Source: Myxococcales bacterium
Lineage (GTDB): Bacteria; Myxococcota_A; Bradymonadia; UBA4248
Reading direction: 5' to 3'
DNA: 13,722 nucleotides
Assembly (NCBI GenBank): GCA_004554395.1
Contig: SFMP01000106.1
Coordinates: 1-13,722 of the forward strand
Shown here: positions 6,069-11,776 of the stretch, piece after piece
How positions within the stretch are numbered: the stretch's first letter is position 1
Layout of the letters: each line of letters begins with the position of its first letter
Notes under the pieces: generated by a model
Database searches by the model: none
Seen by the model: the letters and a program-made list of their open reading frames with translations, nothing else
What the model was told of the DNA's origin: nothing
Program-made: the position numbers and the translations under genes

Positions 6069-6701
6069 TCAAAACACAAACCCAAGCGCGATCCCCGGCG
6101 AAACGTCGAAAAATTCGATCGAAAAGACGTCTCCCAATGCCGAATAAACGGGAAACGAGGCAAATACTTTGAACCGCGCACGCCCCATCCACGTCGACGC
6201 ACGCCGATCGGCGACGAACTCAAGCCCAAGACGTGCGTCGAAAGCAAAAAAACCACCCCGATATCGAATAAAATACGCCGTCGCCTGCATACCCACAAAT
6301 ACGTCGATATTCTTCGGCAATAGATAAAAAGAAAATTCGGCACCAATACCAATCCCCGAAACGAACGACGTCGACACCATGCGGTTATGATGCGAATAGG
6401 CGAGTGGCATCGTCGATGCATTCAATTCGATATTGGCAACGAGTCGCAATGAATAATGCGACCAATCGTTATGCAATCCAAAGAAAATGCCATTCACGGC
6501 AAATGCATGGCGGCTACTCGCTCTGGGCAAATCGAGGCTAAAAAGCGCGAGTCGATGCGAAATCCCCGCAGCGAGGTATGTCGTCGACGACGCTAATTCG
6601 GATTCCCTAGGGGTGGCATGCGAAGGCGAGCTAAAGGCAAGTGCGATGATCCAACACGCCAAAATGCTCGTACAAAATGCGTATTTGCGATGCGTATGCA
6701 T
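6069..6701 (-). CDS. putative outer-membrane beta-barrel protein
   Basis: The 210-residue product begins with a signal peptide (1-29: positive start, hydrophobic core SILACWIIALAF, cleavage after SHA). The mature part is rich in alternating hydrophobic and polar stretches typical of beta strands and ends in GIALGFVF. A C-terminal phenylalanine is the usual outer-membrane insertion signal. I do not recognise a family. I chose the Met at 6701 because the upstream extension runs into the tRNA terminator and lacks coding character; the ribosome binding site there is weak. The gene starts just 27 bases after the end of the tRNA-Trp terminator and has no obvious promoter of its own, so transcription by readthrough is possible. 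A small lipid-binding or adhesin barrel is conceivable but unsupported. Confidence 0.6.
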   Translation of the reverse strand: MHTHRKYAFCTSILACWIIALAFSSPSHATPRESELASSTTYLAAGISHRLALFSLDLPRASSRHAFAVNGIFFGLHNDWSHYSLRLVANIELNASTMPLAYSHHNRMVSTSFVSGIGIGAEFSFYLLPKNIDVFVGMQATAYFIRYRGGFFAFDARLGLEFVADRRASTWMGRARFKVFASFPVYSALGDVFSIEFFDVSPGIALGFVF

Positions 6702-6727
6702 GACGAAATGCGCCCCAGATCGCCAAA

Positions 6728-6768
6728 AAAAAGGCAAAAAAAAGCCTCGTGCACATGGCACAAGGCTT
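6728..6768 (-). terminator. Rho-independent terminator of tRNA-Trp
   Basis: Read on the minus strand, AAGCCTTGTGC (6768-6758) pairs with GCACGAGGCTT (6752-6742) in an 11-pair stem with one T-G wobble and a 5-base loop. A T-run follows from 6743 to 6736, then a second T-run from 6733. The stem starts 3 bases after the mature tRNA end. Confidence 0.88.
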
Positions 6769-6771
6769 GTA

Positions 6772-6844
6772 CAGGGGTGGAAGGACTCGAACCCTCGGCC
6801 CACGGCTTTGGAGGCCGTTGCTCTACCAACTGAGCTACGCCCCT
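6772..6844 (-). tRNA. trnW: tRNA-Trp (anticodon CCA)
   Basis: The 73-base gene folds as a standard cloverleaf on the minus strand. The acceptor strand is AGGGGCG, with T8 and A9. The D stem is GCTC/GAGC with an 8-base loop AGTTGGTA. The anticodon stem is ACGGC/GCCGT with loop CTCCAAA, giving anticodon CCA. The variable loop has 5 bases, and the T arm is GAGGG-TTCGAGT-CCTTC. The discriminator is G73, as expected for tryptophan. CCA is not encoded (TAC follows), so the end must be added by CCA transferase. The 3' acceptor strand reads CACCCCT, so pair 6-67 is C-A instead of C-G: a mismatch in an otherwise strong stem. The promoter and terminator are its own. Confidence 0.95.
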
Positions 6845-6856
6845 ATCGATTCGCCA

Positions 6857-6885
6857 TCTATAGGCAGAAATCGCCCAAAAATCAA
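6857..6885 (-). promoter_or_regulatory. promoter of tRNA-Trp
   Basis: On the minus strand, TTGATT (6885-6880) and TATAGA (6862-6857) are separated by 17 bases. The mature tRNA begins 12 bases beyond the -10, leaving a 5' leader of only about 5 bases. Confidence 0.65.
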
Positions 6886-6935
6886 GCAAAAACGACATAT
6901 CGATCGCTTTTCCTCGTGCGCAAAAGTACGGATTT

Positions 6936-6964
6936 TTGCCACGACATCGATATGCCTTTATAAG
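6936..6964 (+). promoter_or_regulatory. promoter of csrA
   Basis: TTGCCA (6936-6941) and TATAAG (6959-6964) have an ideal 17-base spacer. Transcription would begin near 6971 and give a leader of about 100 bases that holds the hairpin at 7008-7032. It is divergent from the tRNA-Trp promoter, about 50 bases apart. Confidence 0.65.
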
Positions 6965-7007
6965 TCGCATCAGAAATCGCCACAATGGCGAATGGGTTCA
7001 TGGACGA

Positions 7008-7032
7008 TTTGCGCACAAGGTATGTGCGCAAA
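7008..7032 (+). promoter_or_regulatory. perfect hairpin in the csrA leader, candidate CsrA binding site
   Basis: TTTGCGCACA (7008-7017) and TGTGCGCAAA (7023-7032) form a perfect 10-pair stem with the 5-base loop AGGTA. Across the loop the RNA reads ACAAGGUAUGU, one inserted U away from the known CsrA/RsmA consensus ACARGGAUGU, and displayed in a hairpin loop as CsrA prefers. The csrA ribosome binding site lies 27 bases further on and contains AAGGAUG (7059-7065). Together these suggest translational autoregulation. The palindrome could also be a protein operator. Confidence 0.5.
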
Positions 7033-7070
7033 GGTCGCCACCCTAGCGGCCTAACAAGAAGGATGGGGCT

Positions 7071-7289
7071 ATGTTAACATTGACGAGAAAACCCGACGAA
7101 TCGATCATCATAGGTGACGGTGAAGATCAAATCGAGGTGACGGTCAAAGAGATACGTCGCAACCAAGTACGGCTCGGCATTACTGCACCGAATCACATTA
7201 AGATCTTCCGAAAGGAACTACTCGACCGCGAAAACGAAGCATGTGCCGGCAACATCACCCACATGCGACGCCCGTCGGACTTCGATTAG
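7071..7289 (+). CDS. csrA: CsrA, post-transcriptional regulator
   Basis: CsrA is a small dimeric RNA-binding protein that binds GGA motifs in mRNA leaders, usually blocking ribosome access; it controls carbon flow, motility and surface traits. The 72-residue product begins with the typical MLTLTRKPDESIIIGD, then the strand block QVRLGITAPNHIKIFRKEL (32-50). Arg6 and Arg47 fit the two conserved RNA-binding arginines. The family consensus has Gly-Glu-Ser near 9-11; here it is Asp-Glu-Ser. The C-terminal tail after residue 55 is variable, as usual. The start is set by AAGGA (7059-7063), 7 bases before ATG. The leader hairpin and the GGA in the ribosome binding site suggest autoregulation. No FliW or flagellar gene is visible in the window. 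Confidence 0.95.
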   Translation: MLTLTRKPDESIIIGDGEDQIEVTVKEIRRNQVRLGITAPNHIKIFRKELLDRENEACAGNITHMRRPSDFD

Positions 7290-7606
7290 AAATCGCCTCG
7301 GCCCGTACCGACGACTTCGACTGCATTCTCGGCACACACACTCGCACGCCCTCTGCTCGCACGACATCGACATGGGCTTGCCGGCGGCCCGTTCCGCGTT
7401 CTCTGAGCCATCGCGCAAGGCGAGTAAAGCGTGCATTCGAGCTTTATCAATTGACGTCGTCGAATGAGACGTGATAAATAGTTTATTTGTTGGATATTGT
7501 ATTCACGACCAACGCACGATGCGGGGTATGCGCAACTCTCGAGATTGCTGCAAGACGCCGCGCGCATTGATTTCTGGAACTATTTCTACATAGAGGAGTT
7601 GCATCC
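7290..7606 (+). other. 317-base intergenic region with no supported gene
   Basis: Short open frames here do not resemble known proteins and lack ribosome binding sites, so I call none. There is no clear terminator for csrA. The right part contains a candidate promoter inside an inverted repeat at 7443-7478. The last 15 bases hold the ribosome binding site GAGGAG (7593-7598) of the next gene. Confidence 0.6.
7443..7478 (+). promoter_or_regulatory. promoter with flanking inverted repeat before the 577-residue protein gene
   Basis: TTGACG (7451-7456) and GATAAA (7473-7478) are 16 bases apart. TTTATCA (7443-7449) and TGATAAA (7472-7478) form a perfect 7-base inverted repeat that brackets the -35 and covers the -10, with inner CGTC/GACG complementarity. 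A repressor site over the promoter is one reading. Confidence 0.4.
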
Positions 7607-9340
7607 ATGATTCAGGCCTTCGTATCGCTCAAACCGCAACAACCACCGCGTACGGAGTCCGGAATGAGGAGCTTTTTCGAGGCTCTACAGGGCGCTGTTT
7701 TTAGTCAACCCACGATATTCCGGACAAACGCTGACCAATCGGCTCGTCCTTATTCTTTGGATGCGATCTGCGAAGCAGCGCTCAATCCGCGTTGTAAATT
7801 CGTCGTGCTGAGAGCTGAATGCGAGAAGTTTTGGCAATGCACGTTCCTCCTACCCGATAAGCAAGGAATGGGCGCTTTATTTTTTGATTTGCAACGCGTC
7901 CAAAATCCAAGACGACTCTCCGCCGAGTCGCTTATCGAAATGTTCAAAAAGCTCTATACGTCGCTCTCTCCGCGACTCATCCGCATCGGCGATTCCGAAG
8001 CTCGCGAAAAATTGCGTAGCCGACACGGGCTCGTCATGATGCCAGGGCTCGGACGCATCGAATGGCTACAAATCGTCGCACCAGAAGTCTATTCCGATAT
8101 CTATAACCCAACCGACCTCGTCGTCGCTCCGGGATACCAAACCGAAATCTGGGACGATGGCGCCCTCTTCATGCGCGTCTACGACGACCCCAACGATTGG
8201 GATAGCGAAGACAACATCTCGCAAGCAAACTTCATCCCAGGATTCCTCGCCGGTGTCGCCAAAATCCGCGACAACGAAAAAGAAAAAGAAACCCTCCGCG
8301 AACTCGAAAGATTGTGGAGCCGCGCCGAAAAAACTGCCGAAAAAGCATACGAAGTCCTCGACGCCACCGAAGGATCGGGCGCCGCTGCCGCCTCCGAACA
8401 AGCACAAACGCAAATGCGAGCTACCCAGCCCGTCGAATCCGCCGACCTCGACCGACTCGTCGAAAGCTCAAACGCTCGTCTCGATGCCGAAGACGCCCGA
8501 AAACGTTCCGTCGTCTTCGCCCGACTCAAATCCGAATACGCCATCAAAGAAGACAACATCTTCAAAGTCGGAGAAGAAGGCATCTGCACCATCTTCAAAG
8601 CTATCCCCGACAAAAAAGCACCCTTCTTCGCATCCTATCAAGACCTCGATAAAAAAGTCTTCATCCTCAATGCCATAGAAGATTTGGCGCGTTTCATCTC
8701 CGTCAACGATTGTGCCCTCAACGACGCCAAACTCGCTCGCATTCGAGAACTCATCAAAACCTACTATCACCCCGAATACGCGATGCTCGACTCCCTCGAC
8801 GACTTGCCCAGCAACGTCGTCCGCGACCGTCGTGTGCCACAATTGCGCGAGCAATTCAAAACGCCTGCTGTCGAAGATATCAACGACAACATGACGCTGA
8901 CTTTCTGGTTCTACAAACCCGATACGATGGGCGTCGAAACACTCACACTCCGACAATACCAAGATTGGCCCATCCAACTCGAGGTCAAAATCCAATGCAC
9001 CGACATGGAAAACGAGCCCGAAACGCCCGCTCCCGCCGTCGACACAAAACCAGAACCCGCGCAACAATCCCAGCCCGCCGCTCCCGAACAAACCGCCCCC
9101 GAAAAAGTCGACAACGGTGCCGCTACCCTCGATCCCCCCAAAGCGACTCCCGTTCCGCGTCGTAGCACGGCTTCCGAAGCAGAACAAAACGTCCCCGTCC
9201 CCAAAAAGAGTGGCTCCAATGGCGCAAAAATCGCCATCATCGCCATCTTCGTCATCGCCATTCTCTATATCGCTTTCGTCTTCGTCCTCAATGGCGGCAA
9301 TTGGAATCCCATGGATTTCATCCATACGCTCAATAAGTAA
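7607..9340 (+). CDS. uncharacterised tail-anchored membrane protein
   Basis: I do not recognise a family for this 577-residue protein with certainty. The N-terminal part (about 1-215) has no signal peptide. It contains HGLVMMPGLGRIEWLQIV (140-157) and ALFMRVYDDPNDWDSED (186-202), which faintly resemble Imm52-type immunity proteins. A charged helix rich in Glu, Lys and Arg (222-252) could be a coiled coil. A second globular part covers about 295-466. A Pro/Ala/Glu-rich linker follows (467-537), then one hydrophobic helix AKIAIIAIFVIAILYIAFVFVL (540-561) and a 16-residue tail. The bulk should therefore be cytosolic, anchored to the inner membrane at its C-terminus. The ribosome binding site GAGGAG is 8 bases before ATG. 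It stands alone between two spacers with its own promoter candidate and terminator. Confidence 0.8.
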   Translation: MIQAFVSLKPQQPPRTESGMRSFFEALQGAVFSQPTIFRTNADQSARPYSLDAICEAALNPRCKFVVLRAECEKFWQCTFLLPDKQGMGALFFDLQRVQNPRRLSAESLIEMFKKLYTSLSPRLIRIGDSEAREKLRSRHGLVMMPGLGRIEWLQIVAPEVYSDIYNPTDLVVAPGYQTEIWDDGALFMRVYDDPNDWDSEDNISQANFIPGFLAGVAKIRDNEKEKETLRELERLWSRAEKTAEKAYEVLDATEGSGAAAASEQAQTQMRATQPVESADLDRLVESSNARLDAEDARKRSVVFARLKSEYAIKEDNIFKVGEEGICTIFKAIPDKKAPFFASYQDLDKKVFILNAIEDLARFISVNDCALNDAKLARIRELIKTYYHPEYAMLDSLDDLPSNVVRDRRVPQLREQFKTPAVEDINDNMTLTFWFYKPDTMGVETLTLRQYQDWPIQLEVKIQCTDMENEPETPAPAVDTKPEPAQQSQPAAPEQTAPEKVDNGAATLDPPKATPVPRRSTASEAEQNVPVPKKSGSNGAKIAIIAIFVIAILYIAFVFVLNGGNWNPMDFIHTLNK

Positions 9341-9344
9341 TCCT

Positions 9345-9395
9345 TCACGACGCCACATGCGCACGGCGAATTCGGCTCCGCGCATGCCGTCGTGA
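9345..9395 (+). other. long imperfect hairpin after the membrane protein gene
   Basis: TCACGACG (9345-9352) pairs with CGTCGTGA (9388-9395), CATGCG (9356-9361) with CGCATG (9381-9386), and CGG (9364-9366) with CCG (9378-9380), around a GAATTC centre. This gives about 17 pairs with small bulges, 4 bases after the stop. No U-tract follows, so it may be an RNA stability element rather than a terminator. Confidence 0.6.
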
Positions 9396-9435
9396 TCGCT
9401 TGCTTTTGCGCCGCCCGCGTGGCGCATCGCTCTAC

Positions 9436-9467
9436 GCCCGGCAATCGAACACATTCCGGGCTTTTTT
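9436..9467 (+). terminator. terminator between the membrane protein gene and rdgC
   Basis: GCCCGG (9436-9441) pairs with CCGGGC (9456-9461), with a 14-base loop, and is followed by six T residues (9462-9467). It isolates the rdgC cluster from the upstream gene. Confidence 0.7.
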
Positions 9468-9531
9468 CTTGCTTTCTTGCGGTCTTCGCATCTGTCTTTC
9501 TCTCATCTACTCTCGCTATTTCGGATGATTT

Positions 9532-10197
9532 ATGGGTGTTTTCGAAGGAAGTCTCAGTTTTAAAACGTTCTACGTCGAGGGCGAGCCCCCCAACGGATTC
9601 CATCAAGATTACTTGGCAAAATTGCAAAAGCACTTCTTCGTGCCCCTCACGCCCGTCGGAGAAGAAGATCGATCCGTCGGATGGGTCCCCGTCCAAGACC
9701 CCATCGCAGAATCGTTCACTCACGACCAAGTCTTCTTCAATCAATACGTCGTCTTTGGTATGCGCATCGATAAATGGGCACTCCCTTCGGCCTGGGTCAA
9801 AGCGATGACGCGACAAGCCATCGCTCAACGACTCCCACAAGTCTCGAAAGAAGAAGCCAAAATTCTCGAAGACGACGGGAAACTCCGCACCAAAGCGAAA
9901 CTGTCGAAACGAGAAAAAGACAAGATAAAACTCGAAATCATCACACTCGTCAAACAACACATCCTCACTTCGATGAAAGTCATCGACGTCTGCTGGAATA
10001 TTGCCGAACGAAAACTGCGATTCTGGTCGCAGTCTCAAGCCGTCTGCGACGAATTTGCCGAGCTCTTCAAAGAGACATTTGGTCTAGAAATTCACGAAGA
10101 TTGCCCCCTGCTCATGGCCAAAGACTTGGGCATGACCGAAAAGCAACTCGATGCCATGGTCGATCTCGATCCATGGTACCCTAGCTTCGAATCATAG
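9532..10197 (+). CDS. rdgC: RdgC-like recombination-associated protein
   Basis: RdgC forms DNA-binding rings that restrain RecA filament formation in gammaproteobacteria. This 221-residue protein matches the shorter form I know from deltaproteobacteria; E. coli RdgC is 303 residues. Visible signatures: GSLSFKTFYVEGEPP (6-20), EDRSVGWVPVQDP (45-57), QVFFNQYVVFGMRIDKW (66-82), a basic Lys/Arg/Glu helix (about 117-135), and MKVIDVCWNIAERKLRFWSQ (149-168). It has no signal peptide or membrane helix, so it acts in the cytosol on DNA. The ribosome binding site is weak (GGA near 9524). Its stop codon overlaps the ribosome binding site of the next gene, so the pair is translationally linked. RecN and LexA in the same window fit a repair context. 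Assignment is from motif memory, without alignment. Confidence 0.75.
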   Translation: MGVFEGSLSFKTFYVEGEPPNGFHQDYLAKLQKHFFVPLTPVGEEDRSVGWVPVQDPIAESFTHDQVFFNQYVVFGMRIDKWALPSAWVKAMTRQAIAQRLPQVSKEEAKILEDDGKLRTKAKLSKREKDKIKLEIITLVKQHILTSMKVIDVCWNIAERKLRFWSQSQAVCDEFAELFKETFGLEIHEDCPLLMAKDLGMTEKQLDAMVDLDPWYPSFES

Positions 10198-10208
10198 GAG
10201 ATTTCCCC

Positions 10209-10727
10209 ATGGATTTATTCGATAAAATCGAACGCACGCGCCATTTGGGCGAACTCTTTTTGCTCTGGCTCTGGTACAAATCGGCCACCAATGACACCGT
10301 CTTCTATCTCAGCGATGAATCCGTTCTCGCACTCGCCATCGGCGATCAAATCGTCTTCGAAGCACGACTCGCACAAACCGAAAAAACCGTCCTCTCGGGC
10401 GGCGCACCCGCCGAAAGCCGCGAAGCCTTCGAAGCCCTCAAACAAGGAAAAGCCGTCTCTGCCGCAAAAATCGCCATGACGCGCGACGAAAAATCTTGGC
10501 AATTCACGCTCCAATCGGCAACGCTCTCCATCTCGGGGCTCAAAATCCCCGCACTCATGACAAAGGCCGACGACGAAAAGATCTTCGAACGACAAGCACT
10601 CATCGAAGAAGCCGATAGCCTCGTTCGAGGACTCTATGAATCGTTCTTATCGATGCGACTTAGCGACGAATGGGAACGAGAAGCAAAAAATATTACGCGA
10701 TGGATCGACGATAACGCGCAAGATTAA
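10209..10727 (+). CDS. uncharacterised RdgC-partner protein
   Basis: The 172-residue product has no function I can name. It starts with an amphipathic or hydrophobic stretch, IERTRHLGELFLLWLWYKS (7-25), then a beta-rich middle with a TVLSGGAPAESREAFEALKQGKAV segment, SWQFTLQSATLSISGLKIP (97-115), and a helical C-terminal half (128-169) with LVRGLYESFLSMRLSDEWE. I recall similar proteins following rdgC in other deltaproteobacterial genomes, which suggests a conserved pair. TAGGAGA overlaps the rdgC stop codon, and the spacer is 11 bases, so the two are co-translated. uppP follows 11 bases later. Without a signal peptide it is likely cytosolic. A role in RdgC loading or in recombination control is a guess from context. 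Confidence 0.8.
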   Translation: MDLFDKIERTRHLGELFLLWLWYKSATNDTVFYLSDESVLALAIGDQIVFEARLAQTEKTVLSGGAPAESREAFEALKQGKAVSAAKIAMTRDEKSWQFTLQSATLSISGLKIPALMTKADDEKIFERQALIEEADSLVRGLYESFLSMRLSDEWEREAKNITRWIDDNAQD

Positions 10728-10738
10728 TTAAAGTAAAT

Positions 10739-11560
10739 ATGGATGCTTTTATCGAATTTATTTCGCCGTTTGCCCTAGCCATCTTGCAGGGCATGACGGA
10801 GTTTTTGCCCGTATCGAGTTCGGGGCACCTCATATTGCTCAACGCCATCTTCGATACCGATTTGGGCATCGTCTTCGACATCGTCCTGCACGTCGCCACG
10901 CTCGTCAGCGTCGTCGTATTTTATCGCAAAGATATCGCCAGTATCTGCATCGGATGCATCAAAGAATGCAAATCGTCGAACGATAAACCCGATAAACCGA
11001 ATCTCAAGCTCGTCGCCGCACTCCTTCTGGCGACGGCTATCACGGGCACGATCGGGCTGCTGCTCAACGATTTCGTCGAATCAAAGCTCCGAAGCACGCT
11101 CATCGTCGGCGCCTTGCTCATCGTCAATGCGGGCATTCTCTGGATATCTCAAAAAAAAGGTGCTCTACGCCTCACCGCCGACGGTCAACTCAACTTCAAA
11201 ACCGCCGCGCTCATCGGGCTAGCACAAGGTTTTGCCGTACTCCCCGGCATCTCGCGTTCGGGGTCGACGATTACCACCGCCCTATTGCTCGGCGTACGCG
11301 GCGAAGACTGCGCAAAGATCAGCTTCCTTCTCTCGATCCCCATCATCCTCGGCGCCGCCATTCTCCACTTGCGCGACCTCTCTAGCGTCGATCACCTCGA
11401 CCTCCCCATCATCCTCGGCGCCGCCGTGCTTGCTTCGGTCACTGGGTATTTTTGCCTTATATTATTAGATAAAATGTTAAAAAAGGCGCACTTCCATCGT
11501 TTTGCCCCCTACTGCATCGTCGTCGGACTCATCGCCATCGTCGCCCACTTCGTCGCGTAA
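10739..11560 (+). CDS. uppP: undecaprenyl-diphosphatase UppP (BacA)
   Basis: UppP removes a phosphate from undecaprenyl pyrophosphate on the outer face of the inner membrane, recycling the lipid carrier for peptidoglycan and other envelope polymers; overproduction gives bacitracin resistance. The 273-residue length is normal. Both family signatures are intact: QGMTEFLPVSSSGHL (17-31), with Glu21 and His30, and PGISRSGST (169-177), with Arg173. Hydrophobic segments fit about seven or eight membrane helices, with a polar Lys/Asp loop at 76-90. The ribosome binding site is poor (AT-rich before ATG), so translation may depend on the gene 11 bases upstream. No terminator with a T-tract was seen after it. 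Confidence 0.95.
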   Translation: MDAFIEFISPFALAILQGMTEFLPVSSSGHLILLNAIFDTDLGIVFDIVLHVATLVSVVVFYRKDIASICIGCIKECKSSNDKPDKPNLKLVAALLLATAITGTIGLLLNDFVESKLRSTLIVGALLIVNAGILWISQKKGALRLTADGQLNFKTAALIGLAQGFAVLPGISRSGSTITTALLLGVRGEDCAKISFLLSIPIILGAAILHLRDLSSVDHLDLPIILGAAVLASVTGYFCLILLDKMLKKAHFHRFAPYCIVVGLIAIVAHFVA

Positions 11561-11776
11561 TCGATCCCCATGCACCCGCCATAACCAGACTTCCGATCGA
11601 GCATTGAATAGCCCAATTTTGGGATATTTCTGAATATTATTCCGAATATTTGAGATAAACAATACATTATGCAAATTATTCGATAAAATTCGGATTGATT
11701 CACATTTATTGGAACGAATGCGATATTGTGTTATAGGGGGGGCTCGGATTCGGGGGGAATTACGGTATCACTAGCG
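11561..11776 (+). promoter_or_regulatory. AT-rich uppP-recN spacer, recN upstream region
   Basis: A short palindrome CCCAATTTTGGG (11612-11623) could be a weak 3' end structure for uppP. The best promoter candidate is TTGAGA (11650-11655) with AATTAT (11674-11679), spacer 18. CGATAAAATTC at 11681-11691 resembles CGAATAAAATTC at 101-112 in the lexA upstream region. Runs of seven and six G lie at 11736-11742 and 11752-11757. A recognisable ribosome binding site directly before recN is lacking. Confidence 0.35.

Noticed and set aside
5944..6172. Short plus-strand frames over the hairpin cluster
   Set aside because: They translate GC-rich palindromes, lack ribosome binding sites and overlap the end of the minus-strand gene.
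6593..6985. Minus-strand open frame of 130 residues containing GVAQLVEQRPPKPWAEGSSPS
   Set aside because: This is the well-known spurious translation of a tRNA gene; the frame runs straight through tRNA-Trp and its terminator.
6749..7054. Plus-strand open frame with GGRTRTLGPRLWRPLLYQLSY
   Set aside because: It is the antisense translation of tRNA-Trp and has no ribosome binding site.
7218..7567. Several small frames on both strands between csrA and the membrane protein gene
   Set aside because: None has a convincing start, ribosome binding site or family resemblance.
8468..9454. Minus-strand 328-residue open frame opposite the 577-residue gene
   Set aside because: It is acidic, Asp/Gly/Phe-rich low-complexity translation typical of the complement of this genome's codon use, with no motif or ribosome binding site.
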